DNA of 64,000 nt, taken from positions 1-64,000 of the forward strand of contig CAZCUN010000001.1 in assembly GCA_964502215.1 (NCBI GenBank). Direction: 5' to 3'. The notes under the pieces are model-generated. The model was not told the origin of the DNA. It did not search any database and saw only the letters and a program-made list of their open reading frames with translations. The first letter of the stretch is position 1, and each line of letters opens with the position of its first letter. A program made the translations under genes and the position numbers. Shown here piece after piece: positions 8,282-17,449 of this stretch. The stretch is from JAALLB01 sp964502215. Lineage in GTDB: Bacteria > Pseudomonadota > Alphaproteobacteria > Rhizobiales > Rhizobiaceae.

Positions 8282-9526
8282 CTACCCGTATCTATTTTCG
8301 ATATAGTCTTGAACTAGCTTGCGAAAATCTGCTGCAATGTTTGGGCCTCGTAATGTGTGAGCTTTTTTACCATCTACGAAAACAGGGGCTGCGGGTTCTT
8401 CGCCTGTGCCGGGGAGTGAAACGCCAATGTCTGCGTGTTTGGATTCGCCTGGGCCGTTTACGATACAGCCCATTACTGCGACTTTTAAATCTTCAACGCC
8501 TGGATATTTGGTTTTCCATGCTGGCATGTCTTCGCGTAGCTGTTTTTGAATGTCGCTTGCGAGTTCTTGGAAAACGGTTGAGGTCGTGCGGCCACATCCG
8601 GGACAGGCTGCAACGATTGGAACGAATGATCTAAAGCCCATGGTTTGTAGCAATTCTTGCGAAACTTGTACTTCTCTTGTTCTATCGCCACCCGGTTCTG
8701 GGGTGAGTGAAATACGAATTGTGTCACCAATGCCTTGTTGTAAAAGCATGCCCATTGCGGCTGATGAAGCGACAACCCCTTTTGTGCCCATGCCTGCTTC
8801 GGTTAGGCCTAGGTGAAGCGCGTGATTGCTTCTTCTGGCAAGTTCGCAATATACGGCGATTAAATCTTGCACCTGGCTTACTTTGGCAGAGAGAATGATT
8901 TTATCATCTGCCATGCCAATGTCATTTGCGAGTTGTGCTGACATCAAGGCTGACTGTACCATAGCTTCTCTGGTTACATCACGTGCTGTTAGTGGAAAAC
9001 CTTCGTCTTGGTTTTTATCCATCAATCCAGTTAAAAGCGCTTGGTCGAGTGACCCCCAATTAACGCCAATGCGGACTGGTTTATCGTATTTAATTGCAGT
9101 CTCAATGATTTGAGAAAATTGTTTGTCTTTTTTTTCTTTAAAGCCAACATTGCCCGGATTAATACGATATTTAGCAAGCGCTTCCGCACATGCTGGATGA
9201 TCTGCCAAAAGTTTGTGGCCGATATAATGAAAGTCACCAATTAGTGGGACATCTAAGCCTAGACGCTCAAGGCGCTCTCTGATTTTTGGAACTGCTGCCG
9301 CTGCTTCATCTTTATCAACAGTAATGCGGACAAGTTCTGAACCTGCTTTATGAAGGTTTGCAACTTGTTCTACAGTTGCATCGATATCAGCCGTATCGGT
9401 ATTCGTCATAGACTGAACAACGATTGGTGCTTTGCCACCTACAACTACGCTGCCAACAGGCACTGCAACCGTGCTTTTGCGAGCGATCGGTTCTGATAAA
9501 TAAGTTGGCTCTACATGTTTGTCCAT
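8282..9526 (-). CDS. ispG: 4-hydroxy-3-methylbut-2-enyl diphosphate synthase
   Basis: A 414-residue GcpE/IspG enzyme of the MEP isoprenoid pathway. It reductively opens methylerythritol cyclodiphosphate using a [4Fe-4S] cluster. The cluster ligands are visible as ACPGCGRTT and GCIVNGPGESKHADIG, with the ligand Glu in the latter. The N-terminal TIM-barrel part has VQSMTNTDTADIDATV and PGNVGFKEKKD. Length is the short bacterial type. It runs in the same direction as the upstream glyoxalase II gene, with a 102-base gap containing a direct repeat (9529-9615). Confidence 0.96.
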   Translation of the reverse strand: MDKHVEPTYLSEPIARKSTVAVPVGSVVVGGKAPIVVQSMTNTDTADIDATVEQVANLHKAGSELVRITVDKDEAAAAVPKIRERLERLGLDVPLIGDFHYIGHKLLADHPACAEALAKYRINPGNVGFKEKKDKQFSQIIETAIKYDKPVRIGVNWGSLDQALLTGLMDKNQDEGFPLTARDVTREAMVQSALMSAQLANDIGMADDKIILSAKVSQVQDLIAVYCELARRSNHALHLGLTEAGMGTKGVVASSAAMGMLLQQGIGDTIRISLTPEPGGDRTREVQVSQELLQTMGFRSFVPIVAACPGCGRTTSTVFQELASDIQKQLREDMPAWKTKYPGVEDLKVAVMGCIVNGPGESKHADIGVSLPGTGEEPAAPVFVDGKKAHTLRGPNIAADFRKLVQDYIENRYG

Positions 9527-9528
9527 AT

Positions 9529-9615
9529 TCTAGTACAATTCCAATTGTCAATTTTCAAAGAGTGTAGCACTAGATTGTGCAGAGTTTCAACAAATGCTGC
9601 GCACTCTAGTACAAT
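9529..9615. repeat. Direct repeat pair flanking a stem in the gloB-ispG gap
   Basis: TCTAGTACAAT occurs at 9529-9539 and again at 9605-9615. Between them AGAGTG (near 9560) can pair with CACTCT (near 9602), with further partial pairing inside. It sits immediately upstream of ispG on the minus strand, so it could be a leader structure or a weak terminator of the gloB transcript. Confidence 0.3.
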
Positions 9616-9628
9616 GAATTTTGAAATT

Positions 9629-10357
9629 TTATGCATTATCTTTTGCGGTACGAACCTTTGCAAATGCTTCTGCATTTCCAGCCCGTAGAAAAACATTGGT
9701 TTCTAACTCTAAAGCTATTGTTGTTGGGAGCGTTGGTTTTCCATCTGCTCGTAATTTATCTATTTCATTTGAGCGCTCAATCAGCGCCTTATTATTTGGT
9801 TCAATAGTTAGTGAAAATCCTGCATTCGCTTGAGTGTATTCATGTCCGCAATAAACAATTGTTTCTGGAGGTAGGACTGCAAGCTTACAAAGTGAGTTCC
9901 ACATCATTTTAGCGTCGCCTTCAAAAATACGCCCGCATCCTAATGCAAAGAGTGTGTCGCCTGTGAAGACAACACTGCTTTGTGCAAAATAGAAATTAAT
10001 CATGCCTAGCGTGTGGCCTGGTGTTGAGATTACATCTACGGTTTCGCCACCAAAGGTAAATTTCTCACCATCTGTTTTTGTTTCATCTAAAGTCTCAATT
10101 TTTGAAGCTTCTTCTTTTGGCCCTATGACGTGACAGCCGTATTTAGATTTTAGTTCACTAATGCCTTGTGTATGATCCCAATGGTGATGTGTAACTAAAA
10201 TATGTGTCAGATTCCAACCTTTTGCCTTCAGTGCAGTTTCAACGGCATCTGCATCGGGCGCATCAATTGAAGCTGTTTCGCCTGATATTGGGTCGTGAAT
10301 TAACACGCCATAATTATCTGATAGGCAGGCAAATTGGTGAAACTCTAGATTGGCCAT
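9629..10357 (-). CDS. gloB: Hydroxyacylglutathione hydrolase (glyoxalase II)
   Basis: A 242-residue metallo-beta-lactamase-fold enzyme that hydrolyses S-lactoylglutathione to lactate and glutathione in methylglyoxal detoxification. The binuclear metal motif THHHWDH is at residues 56-62. Further ligands lie in TPGHTLGMINFY, FTGDTLFALGCGR and YCGHEYTQANAGF, the last typical of GloB. The C-terminal substrate-binding helical part (PTLPTTIALELETNVFLR) is present, so the gene is complete. It is divergent from a methyltransferase gene, an arrangement common in alphaproteobacteria. Confidence 0.93.
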   Translation of the reverse strand: MANLEFHQFACLSDNYGVLIHDPISGETASIDAPDADAVETALKAKGWNLTHILVTHHHWDHTQGISELKSKYGCHVIGPKEEASKIETLDETKTDGEKFTFGGETVDVISTPGHTLGMINFYFAQSSVVFTGDTLFALGCGRIFEGDAKMMWNSLCKLAVLPPETIVYCGHEYTQANAGFSLTIEPNNKALIERSNEIDKLRADGKPTLPTTIALELETNVFLRAGNAEAFAKVRTAKDNA

Positions 10358-10435
10358 CGTTTATTTTCCTCTTTGATTATTATTCAGACATAATATCGCG
10401 TTGTTTCTTGTGCAAGCACGTATTAGTTTAACATC

Positions 10436-11176
10436 ATGATTATGGATGTTGTTGCTTTACGTGAATTTTATGCTGGAAGATTAGGAGAGGCAGCGGTTGC
10501 TTCTGTTAGCGCTTCGATTTCTGCTATGTGGCAACAATCTAAAGGAGAGCGGTTTTTAGGGTTGGGCTATCCTGTGCCGTGGCTTGAAAAATTTTCGCCA
10601 GAGTGTGAACGTACTTTATGCATGATGCCAGCAGCGCAAGGCGCACTTCAATGGCCGACGCCTAAAGCGCCTTCGACGGCTTTAATTTATGATGATGAAC
10701 TGCCGCTTCGCAATGGCTCCATCGACCGTATTTTGATGATGCATTTTCTTGAGCATGCGGAAAACGCTGATGAGTGCATGGCTGAAGCTTTTAGAGTGTT
10801 ATCGCCAGGTGGGGTGTTAATGATCGTAGTGCCAAATAGAACTGGTGTATGGGCAAGATTTGAACATACGCCATTTGGTACGGGTAAACCTTATAGCAAA
10901 CGCCAGTTAAATCGCTTGTTAAGAGATAACCAGTTCACACCTGACGTTTGGTCTGACGCTTTGCATTTTGCGCCTTCGAGCAGAAATTTCATGCTAAAAT
11001 TTAGAACTGGTATAGAACGTCTTGGTAGGCGTGCATTCCCTGCATTTGCTGGGGCAATTTGTGTTTCTGCTTCAAAGCAGCTTTATCAAGGCATTCCTGT
11101 TACATCACGAGCGCGCAGGCGTGTTGCTGTTCCCGTGCTCGTGCCACAAGGGAGTGGCCGTGTTAATCGTCGTTAG
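10436..11176 (+). CDS. SAM-dependent methyltransferase
   Basis: A 246-residue class I methyltransferase-like protein. The central region RIDRILMMHFLEHAENADECMAEAFRVL (seen in pieces), followed by SPGGVLMIVVPNRTGVWARFE, matches the Methyltransf_11 fold after motif I. The N-terminal SAM-binding glycine motif is weak, as is usual for this alphaproteobacterial family found next to gloB. The basic C-terminus (SRARRRVAVPVLV) is also typical. The substrate is unknown. An alternative ATG lies two codons in, at 10442. It leads into hisC with a 77-base gap. Confidence 0.8.
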   Translation: MIMDVVALREFYAGRLGEAAVASVSASISAMWQQSKGERFLGLGYPVPWLEKFSPECERTLCMMPAAQGALQWPTPKAPSTALIYDDELPLRNGSIDRILMMHFLEHAENADECMAEAFRVLSPGGVLMIVVPNRTGVWARFEHTPFGTGKPYSKRQLNRLLRDNQFTPDVWSDALHFAPSSRNFMLKFRTGIERLGRRAFPAFAGAICVSASKQLYQGIPVTSRARRRVAVPVLVPQGSGRVNRR

Positions 11177-11253
11177 ATATGAATCTTTTCTTTGATTTTA
11201 TGGCGATATTTCAATAGAAACTCAGACTTGAATGATATTTTTGGAGATGACTT

Positions 11254-12351
11254 ATGACTGATACTAATATTCCAATGCCTAAACCAGGTGTTATGGACAT
11301 TGCTATGTATATTCCAGGGAAGTCTAAAGTTCCTGCTGATGTTAAACTGCATAAATTATCATCAAATGAAAGTCCGATTGGCCCTAGTGCTAATGCGGTT
11401 GCAGCACTTGCAGATGCAACTGCTAAAATGGAAGATTATCCAGATGGCTCTTCTACGGATTTGCGTGAGGCAATTGCAGAAATACATGGCTTAAACCAAG
11501 ATAATATTATTTGCGGTAATGGGTCTGATGAAATTCTTGGTCTCCTCGCTAATACATATTTGTCTGAGGGCGATGAAGCGATTTTTACAGAGCATGGGTT
11601 TTTGGTTTATAAAATTGCAACCCTAGCTGCGGGTGCAACGCCCGTTGTTGTTAAAGAAGATTACTGTAAGGCGAATGTTGATGCTATTCTTGCTGGCGTT
11701 TCTAAAAAGACAAAACTTGTATTTCTTGCAAACCCAAATAACCCTACGGGCACCTATTTACCAATTGAAGAAATAAGACGACTGCATTCAGGATTGCCAT
11801 CTCATGTGGTTCTTGTGATTGATGCTGCTTATGCAGAATATGTGCGTCGCAATGATTATGAGTCTGGTGTTGAGATGGTTTCTGCTAACTCAAATGTAAT
11901 TATGACTAGAACATTTTCTAAAATTTACGGGCTAGCGGCACTTCGTATTGGTTGGGCTTATGGGCCGCGCCATATGATTGATGCGCTTAATCGTGTTCGA
12001 GGGCCTTTTAATGTCAATGCTGTCGCGATTGCTGCAGGTACTGCTGCTATGCGTGATAAAGCGCATCTTGAAACGTCTATTATTCATAATGATGAATGGT
12101 TAGTAAAAGTTACAGAAGGCCTTGAGGCTTTAGGTCTTAAAGTTACGCCTTCGGTTGGAAATTTTGTTCTAGTGCACTTTCCGCAAGTAGAAGGAAAAAT
12201 GGCTGCAGATGCAGATGCTTATTTGACGGAACGTGGATTTGTACTTCGGGCGGTTGGGGGGTATGGTTTTCCTAATTCACTTCGCATGACAATTGGAACT
12301 GAGGAGGCAAACCTTGGAACATTAGCGGCGCTCAAGGAATTCTTTGCCTAA
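11254..12351 (+). CDS. hisC: Histidinol-phosphate aminotransferase
   Basis: A 365-residue fold-type I PLP aminotransferase. Seen: KLSSNESPIGPS at the N-terminus, CGNGSDEIL, FLANPNNPTGTYLP, and the PLP lysine K223 in TRTFSKIYGLAALRIGW. In alphaproteobacteria this gene, paired with tyrC, often handles both histidinol phosphate and aromatic amino acid transamination; that double role is inference. The ribosome site GGAGATG precedes ATG 11254. Its TAA overlaps the next ATG by one base, so the two are translationally coupled. Confidence 0.93.
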   Translation: MTDTNIPMPKPGVMDIAMYIPGKSKVPADVKLHKLSSNESPIGPSANAVAALADATAKMEDYPDGSSTDLREAIAEIHGLNQDNIICGNGSDEILGLLANTYLSEGDEAIFTEHGFLVYKIATLAAGATPVVVKEDYCKANVDAILAGVSKKTKLVFLANPNNPTGTYLPIEEIRRLHSGLPSHVVLVIDAAYAEYVRRNDYESGVEMVSANSNVIMTRTFSKIYGLAALRIGWAYGPRHMIDALNRVRGPFNVNAVAIAAGTAAMRDKAHLETSIIHNDEWLVKVTEGLEALGLKVTPSVGNFVLVHFPQVEGKMAADADAYLTERGFVLRAVGGYGFPNSLRMTIGTEEANLGTLAALKEFFA

Positions 12352-13262
12352 TGTTTGATAAAGTTGCACTTATTGGTATTGGACTAATTGGGTCTTCGCT
12401 TGCGCATGTTATGAAACGCGAAGCAATTGCTAAAACAATTTCTATTACAACACGCAGTCAAGAAACCCTAAAGCGCGCAGAAGAACTTGGTCTTGGACAA
12501 ATATATTCGCTAGATGCAGCTGAGGCTGTAAAAGATGCTGATCTTGTAATTGTCTGTACGCCAGTTGGTGCTTGTGAAGTAATTGCTAAAACAATTGCTC
12601 CAAATTTAAAATCAGGTGTGATTGTGACTGATGTCGGTTCTGTAAAAACTTCGATTATTGCTCAGATGAAACCGCATCTTCCAGTTCATGCTCATCTTGT
12701 TCCAGGACATCCAATTGCAGGAACAGAATACTCTGGGCCTGATTCTGGCTTTGCTTCTTTGTTCGAAAAGCGATGGTGCATTTTAACGCCTGATGAGAAA
12801 ACTGATAAAATCGCAATTGAAAAACTTAAAAAGTTCTGGGAAAAATGTGGCTCTGATGTAGAAATTATGACGGCTCAAAATCACGATCTTATTTTGGCTA
12901 TTACATCGCACCTGCCGCATTTGATTGCTTATAATATTGTAGGAACAGCCAGTGAGTTGGAAACCGATACAAGATCAGATGTGATTAAATTTTCTGCGTC
13001 TGGTTTTCGTGATTTTACACGAATTGCAGCATCTGATCCGACCATGTGGCGTGATATTTTCATACATAATAAAGATGCTGTTCTGGAAATTCTTGGTAGG
13101 TTCTCGGAAGATTTAAGTGGGTTGCAACGTGCTATTAGACGTGGTGATGGTGATTACTTATTTGATCTATTTAGCCGCACTCGTGAAATCCGTCGTTCAA
13201 TTATTGAAATTGGTCAGGATGTTGAAAGTCCAAACTTTGGACGACATGAAGCTGAAGAATAA
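12351..13262 (+). CDS. tyrC: Prephenate/arogenate dehydrogenase
   Basis: A 303-residue NAD(P)-dependent cyclohexadienyl dehydrogenase of tyrosine synthesis. It has a Rossmann motif GIGLIGSSLA (about residues 9-18), DLVIVCTPVGA, TDVGSVKTSI, and the substrate-binding block HLVPGHPIAGTEYSGP with LAITSHLPHLIAY and ASGFRDFTRIA. There is no fused chorismate mutase or ACT domain. It overlaps hisC by one base, forming a hisC-tyrC operon as in Rhizobiales. It is followed by a convergent DUF2125 gene ten bases away. Confidence 0.93.
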   Translation: MFDKVALIGIGLIGSSLAHVMKREAIAKTISITTRSQETLKRAEELGLGQIYSLDAAEAVKDADLVIVCTPVGACEVIAKTIAPNLKSGVIVTDVGSVKTSIIAQMKPHLPVHAHLVPGHPIAGTEYSGPDSGFASLFEKRWCILTPDEKTDKIAIEKLKKFWEKCGSDVEIMTAQNHDLILAITSHLPHLIAYNIVGTASELETDTRSDVIKFSASGFRDFTRIAASDPTMWRDIFIHNKDAVLEILGRFSEDLSGLQRAIRRGDGDYLFDLFSRTREIRRSIIEIGQDVESPNFGRHEAEE

Positions 13263-13272
13263 AGGCTTTGAT

Positions 13273-14247
13273 TTAAAAGAGCGGACCGAGCTTTCCAAGT
13301 GGAATAAAACCAATATTAATGCTTCCGTTCCTGACTGTAATTGGCAATGTGAATTCATTTTCGCCTGACTGTTGTGCCAAAAGTCCTACAGCCTTTGAAG
13401 CCTCATCAAACTTTCTCTTTTCTGTAGGAAAGCTTTCTCCCAATGCGGTAATTAGTTTTTCTAAATTACGAACTGTGACATTAAAATTGCCTGATAATAA
13501 TCCATTTCTATCAATTTCTACTGGCCCAGTAATTGCTAGCATACCGCCATCTTTTGGAGCGTATTGAAATTGTTCGATTTGACCTTTTAAGCCTTTTGTT
13601 TGCGCAACACGTTGAAGGCTAGCGCGGTTTATCACATCCTTATATGTGTCTTTTAAAAGTAAGGCCGTGTTAAAATCAAAACTTGGCCATAGGTCAGTTT
13701 CTGATTTTGCATCATTTAAACTAATAGCAATATTTATATCATTTTCACCAATCTGCCTGCCATGCAATTGCATGTCTTTCATCAACATGGCTTCCTTTGC
13801 ATCATGTGCAGGAATTAGCTTTAATTCGGTGCCTTGTATGGAGAGATTTTCAGGGCCTGATAACCCTGCTTTCATGCTTGAACGCATCAGACCCCAAGTC
13901 GCATTGAAACGACCGAAATTTGGCACAGTTAGATTTGCAGGTGACTTTAGTTCGACAATTGCTTTATTTGGTTGATAAGCTTGAGCTGCTGATTTTAACT
14001 CTCCAGCTTCAAAAACTAGCCCTGTGATTTTATCTGCATATCTTACCTGATCGCAATTCAAGCTGATTCTAAAAGGATAGCCATTAATGTTTTGGTTGGT
14101 ACATTCAATGTCTCTGCCTTTGTCTGCTAATTTGATTTTGGTCTGTTCAATAACAGTCTCGGCTTTTTGAGTTACATAGAACCAGCCCGCACTCCAGCCC
14201 GCTACAAGTAAAATAATAACACTAAAGAGGAAGATACCTTTTTTCAC
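13273..14247 (-). CDS. DUF2125 domain protein, membrane-anchored
   Basis: A 324-residue protein with an N-terminal membrane anchor or signal (IFLFSVIILLVAGWSAGWFY) and a long exported domain. The order ...WFYVTQKAETVIEQ, then INGYPFRISLNCDQVRYAD, is the signature of DUF2125, a family found next to tyrC in Hyphomicrobiales. The domain probably lies in the periplasm and resembles the repeating beta structure of lipid-transfer or AsmA-like proteins, but that is a guess. The function is not known. It is divergent from the ChaC-like gene. Confidence 0.85.
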   Translation of the reverse strand: MKKGIFLFSVIILLVAGWSAGWFYVTQKAETVIEQTKIKLADKGRDIECTNQNINGYPFRISLNCDQVRYADKITGLVFEAGELKSAAQAYQPNKAIVELKSPANLTVPNFGRFNATWGLMRSSMKAGLSGPENLSIQGTELKLIPAHDAKEAMLMKDMQLHGRQIGENDINIAISLNDAKSETDLWPSFDFNTALLLKDTYKDVINRASLQRVAQTKGLKGQIEQFQYAPKDGGMLAITGPVEIDRNGLLSGNFNVTVRNLEKLITALGESFPTEKRKFDEASKAVGLLAQQSGENEFTLPITVRNGSINIGFIPLGKLGPLF

Positions 14248-14310
14248 GGGCTATGCCTTTTCTGTAATTCAATATATTCAAGAGTGAACTAGATTCTAAA
14301 TGTGGCTGTT

Positions 14311-14829
14311 ATGAGTGATTTTTGGGTATTTGGCTATGGTTCTTTGATCTGGAATCCTGGCTTTGATGTAATAAAAAAAGAACGAGGGCTTTTATATGGT
14401 CTGCATCGCTCTTTTTGTGTTCACTCTTGGGTTCATCGTGGAACGCAAGAGAAGCCTGGGCTTGTTTTAGGGCTTGATAAAGGAGGCTCATGTCAGGGCA
14501 TGGCTATGTTAGCGCCAGGACATGCGCGTGATGAAATTATTGATTATCTGCGCGGCAGAGAATTAGTAACGGCTGTTTATCTTGAGTGTTGGCGCAAAGT
14601 ATATCTGAAATCTGGAGAAGCTGTTTCGGCTCTTGTTTACCGCGCAGACCGAGCGCACCCACAATATGCAACAGGGCTTGACCTTGATAGGCAAACAGAA
14701 ATTGTTCGTCACTCAGAAGGTAAGTCTGGGCATAATATTGACTATGTTAAAAGCACTGTATCTGCTTTGAAAGAGCAAGGCATACGAGATCATTCACTGG
14801 AATATATAAATAAAAAACTGGGTTATTAG
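14311..14829 (+). CDS. ChaC-like gamma-glutamylcyclotransferase
   Basis: A 172-residue protein of the ChaC/GGCT family, which cleaves glutathione or gamma-glutamyl peptides to 5-oxoproline. The substrate loop FGYGSLIWNPGF is at the N-terminus, with VHRGTQEKPGLVLGLDKGG in the middle. The catalytic Glu is expected in the RGRELVTAVYLECW region, where two Glu residues are visible. ATG 14311 is preferred over an in-frame GTG at 14302 because family members begin with few residues before the FGYGSL strand. Its stop shares four bases (TTAG) with the convergent plsC stop. Confidence 0.88.
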   Translation: MSDFWVFGYGSLIWNPGFDVIKKERGLLYGLHRSFCVHSWVHRGTQEKPGLVLGLDKGGSCQGMAMLAPGHARDEIIDYLRGRELVTAVYLECWRKVYLKSGEAVSALVYRADRAHPQYATGLDLDRQTEIVRHSEGKSGHNIDYVKSTVSALKEQGIRDHSLEYINKKLGY

Positions 14830-15581
14830 CGCAGTAAAGTCTGGCCTGTAAATTCAGGGTCTAATGCCGCTTCATCTACAAGCTCTTTGGTTTTGGCTTC
14901 TATTACGGTTTCCAGTTTGTTGGTAAAATCTTTTGGCGGTAGTCCAGGTTCAAATATGGGTAGGAACTCCAAGACGCAAGTGCCCTTGTAAAGCATCCAG
15001 CCGCGGCGTGGCCAAAATAAACCTGAGTTCAGTGCAGCCGGTAGAACCCTAGCTTCGACATTTTCATACATATGAGTGATACCGTATTTATAAGCAGGTG
15101 AGTCATTAACAAACCTTCGTGTGCCTTCAGGATAAATGACGATTTGGCGACCGTCTTGATATTGTTGTTTTGCAACAAGTGTCATGTCTCTTAAGGCTTC
15201 TTTTTTCTTTCCTCTATTTACAGAAATCACTTTCATTTTCAGTGCGAACCAACCAAAAATCGGCACTAACATCAGCTCGCGCTTCAAGATATAGCTTGGG
15301 TCTGAGAGGAAAGGCACCATTGTGTAGGTTTCCCATGAGGATTGGTGCTTTGATGCAAGAATGAAACCGCCTGTTTTGGGGATGTTTTCTGTGCCTCTAA
15401 ATTCATATCTTGTGCCGATTAAAATATGTTGCATCCATAGTGAAATCCAAGCCCAAAGCTTTACGACTTTCCAGCCATCTTCACGTTTCAAAAAAAAGTA
15501 AACGGGTGTCCAGAATACTAATTGTAGTGCTGTTGAGACGAGAAAAAGAATGTTGAACAAAACAGATCGGAAAAGCATCAA
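14826..15581 (-). CDS. plsC: 1-acyl-sn-glycerol-3-phosphate acyltransferase
   Basis: A 251-residue membrane-associated acyltransferase making phosphatidic acid. The N-terminal hydrophobic stretch (VLFNILFLVSTALQLVFWTPVYFF) anchors it. The acyltransferase block is SKHQSSWETYT, an HX4E version of the usual HX4D motif, which I believe also occurs in proteobacterial relatives. The glycerophosphate-binding motif YPEGTRR follows. The gene reads in the same direction as ydcF, ftsX and ftsE upstream. Confidence 0.92.
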   Translation of the reverse strand: MMLFRSVLFNILFLVSTALQLVFWTPVYFFLKREDGWKVVKLWAWISLWMQHILIGTRYEFRGTENIPKTGGFILASKHQSSWETYTMVPFLSDPSYILKRELMLVPIFGWFALKMKVISVNRGKKKEALRDMTLVAKQQYQDGRQIVIYPEGTRRFVNDSPAYKYGITHMYENVEARVLPAALNSGLFWPRRGWMLYKGTCVLEFLPIFEPGLPPKDFTNKLETVIEAKTKELVDEAALDPEFTGQTLLR

Positions 15582-15638
15582 GGTGAATTAGTCCTTACAT
15601 TATATATTCATTCTGTTTTACGTGTCAGGAAGGTGGCG

Positions 15639-16313
15639 TCAACCGCTGGTATGAAAATCTATTGAAGTCCACATGTATTTCACAACAGGCTCAAGCTTTG
15701 AACGTGTTAGCAAGAATTTTACGTATTCAATCACAACCTTTGGTGTCAGCATCATGCTTAGGTTGGATTTGTCTTTTAAATCAGCTGGAATAACTTGTGC
15801 TGGTATGAGGTTAACGGTTGGCATTTCGCGGCGTAAATGATCCAAGCTACGAGGCATGTGGTAACTGCTTGTGACGACAATAACATTTTTATATGCGTGA
15901 AGATGCACCCATTCAGCCGTGTATTCTGCGTTGCCTTTGGTGTCTAAAGCAAGGCGATCTAAATCAATGCAGCAATAGGCATTTGCAGTTTTTGGTGCGT
16001 AAGCTGCCATTACAGCTTTATCTGATACATGATTAGAAACCCCAGAAATTAGTAAACGCTTGCCATAGCGCTCTTGCAAAAGTTTTACCGCAGAATGAAT
16101 TCTGATTTGTTCGCCTGTTAGAACGACAATCGCATCTGCTTTTGGTAAGTTATAAAAACTCGCCTCTTTTGAAGCTTGAGCTGAAAATTGGTAAAGACCT
16201 GCACAAAAAATAGAAATGCAAAATACTATGGAGCTTGTGAATGCAATCCTTGTTGTTTGCCTAATCCGTTTTGCTGGCTTGTCAGGTATGAAATTATATT
16301 TACGCTTACTCAT
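15639..16313 (-). CDS. YdcF/ElyC-family (DUF218) envelope protein
   Basis: A 224-residue protein with an N-terminal membrane helix (IAFTSSIVFCISIFCAGLYQF) and a periplasmic DUF218 domain. Seen: ADAIVVLTGEQIRIHSAVKLLQ, LLISGVSNHV, DTKGNAEYTAEW, and NVIVVTSSYHMPRS, the last being the conserved core. Relatives affect peptidoglycan or enterobacterial-type polysaccharide precursors, but a reaction is not established. It lies downstream of ftsEX and upstream of plsC on the same strand, the usual alphaproteobacterial order. Confidence 0.88.
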   Translation of the reverse strand: MSKRKYNFIPDKPAKRIRQTTRIAFTSSIVFCISIFCAGLYQFSAQASKEASFYNLPKADAIVVLTGEQIRIHSAVKLLQERYGKRLLISGVSNHVSDKAVMAAYAPKTANAYCCIDLDRLALDTKGNAEYTAEWVHLHAYKNVIVVTSSYHMPRSLDHLRREMPTVNLIPAQVIPADLKDKSNLSMMLTPKVVIEYVKFLLTRSKLEPVVKYMWTSIDFHTSG

Positions 16314-16377
16314 CTAGCAATTACGCCAGAGTAATTTGTCAGCTTAAGGGCGTGATCTAGGTGGTTTTAGACAGGCC

Positions 16378-16425
16378 TGCCACAATTGATCGTTGGTTTT
16401 CAGGCTATTTATTTGAATTGTGGCA
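16378..16425. other. Ten-base inverted repeat between ftsX and ydcF
   Basis: TGCCACAATT (16378-16387) and AATTGTGGCA (16416-16425) are perfect inverted arms 28 bases apart, in the 131-base gap between ftsX and ydcF. No T-run follows. The gap could hold a regulator site or the promoter of ydcF. Nothing else is recognised in it. Confidence 0.35.
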
Positions 16426-16444
16426 AACGCAAAGTCTTCAATGG

Positions 16445-17449
16445 CTAGTTTCTTCTATAGCTTTGAAGTGTGTTTATTTGTTTTCTAACGGTCAGGGTTG
16501 AAGTGTATGCGGTTAGAAAAGCAACTAATATAAGCACCATAATCATCCAAAAATAGCCACTCCAGTTGAGTGAAAAAGTGCCAAAGAGTGCGCTGATTTG
16601 ATCGCCTTCTGGTGTTGCAAGGCTGTTTGATGACCAAAGAGCTAATATTACAAATAGTATAATTGCTCCAAGCGTTCCACTGGCAGCGCCTTTTAAGCCA
16701 AGAATGAGAAAGTGCTTTTGAAACTGTTTAGAGATAAATTTACTGTCTGCACCGACAAAGTGAAGCACGTCAACAACATCTTTATTGCCTGCCATTGCAC
16801 CTCTGGTTGCAAAAATAACTGTAGTGATCGTTGCTGCAAGCATGAGTAAAAAGACAGCTGTTCCAATGCCAACCATCGTAAGTGCCATTGTTGTGAGACG
16901 GTCAACCCAAGTGCGGTGATCATCTAATGTGCTGCCTGGAACTTTAGCCTCAAGTTGTGCTTGCATTGTTGCAAAATCAGGTTTTGCACCATCAACAAGA
17001 GTAACCGTTATCAGTCTTGGAACTGGAAGCTCGTCTAGTTGCAAGCCTGCGCCTAACCAAGGTTCAAGTAGTCTAGCAGTTTCTTTATCATTAAGGGCGG
17101 TAACTTTTGCTACACCTTCAAAACTAAGGGCAATGCTTTTTGCATCTTGAATAGCTTTTTCCATTTCAATGTCGTCAAAGGGGCGGATTTGAATCGTTAC
17201 TTCACGAGAAATATCATTTTGCCACTTCGCTGCACTGGTGTTGACCATTGAAACGGCACCTAAAGTTAGGCATGCCAAAAAAGTCATAATAGCAATAACA
17301 AAAATTAGCGCTGTGCTTGCAACAGTTTCACGTGGCACAATGCTTTTCCCACTGCTTAAGGGGGTTTGAGGTTGTTTGGTATTGTCTACTTTTGATTTAG
17401 CACGAAGCGGGGGAGCTTTTTGTGTTAATGGCTTTTTTGCATCAGTCAT
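16445..17449 (-). CDS. ftsX: Cell division protein FtsX (ABC-type permease)
   Basis: A 334-residue FtsX/permease-like protein. A Lys/Pro-rich cytoplasmic N-terminus is followed by the first membrane helix (TALIFVIAIMTFLACLTLGAV), a periplasmic domain containing SREVTIQIRPFDDIEMEKAI, and three further helices toward the C-terminus. FtsEX acts at the septum to activate peptidoglycan hydrolases. It overlaps ftsE by eight bases and depends on it for the ATPase. The periplasmic loop is long enough for an activator-binding role. No partner hydrolase is next to it. Confidence 0.9.
   Translation of the reverse strand: MTDAKKPLTQKAPPLRAKSKVDNTKQPQTPLSSGKSIVPRETVASTALIFVIAIMTFLACLTLGAVSMVNTSAAKWQNDISREVTIQIRPFDDIEMEKAIQDAKSIALSFEGVAKVTALNDKETARLLEPWLGAGLQLDELPVPRLITVTLVDGAKPDFATMQAQLEAKVPGSTLDDHRTWVDRLTTMALTMVGIGTAVFLLMLAATITTVIFATRGAMAGNKDVVDVLHFVGADSKFISKQFQKHFLILGLKGAASGTLGAIILFVILALWSSNSLATPEGDQISALFGTFSLNWSGYFWMIMVLILVAFLTAYTSTLTVRKQINTLQSYRRN

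Noticed and set aside
16361..16501. Open frame of about 46 codons in the ftsX-ydcF gap on the plus strand
   Set aside because: It has no ribosome site, runs antisense into ftsX and matches nothing I recognise. It also covers the inverted repeat, which better explains the stretch.
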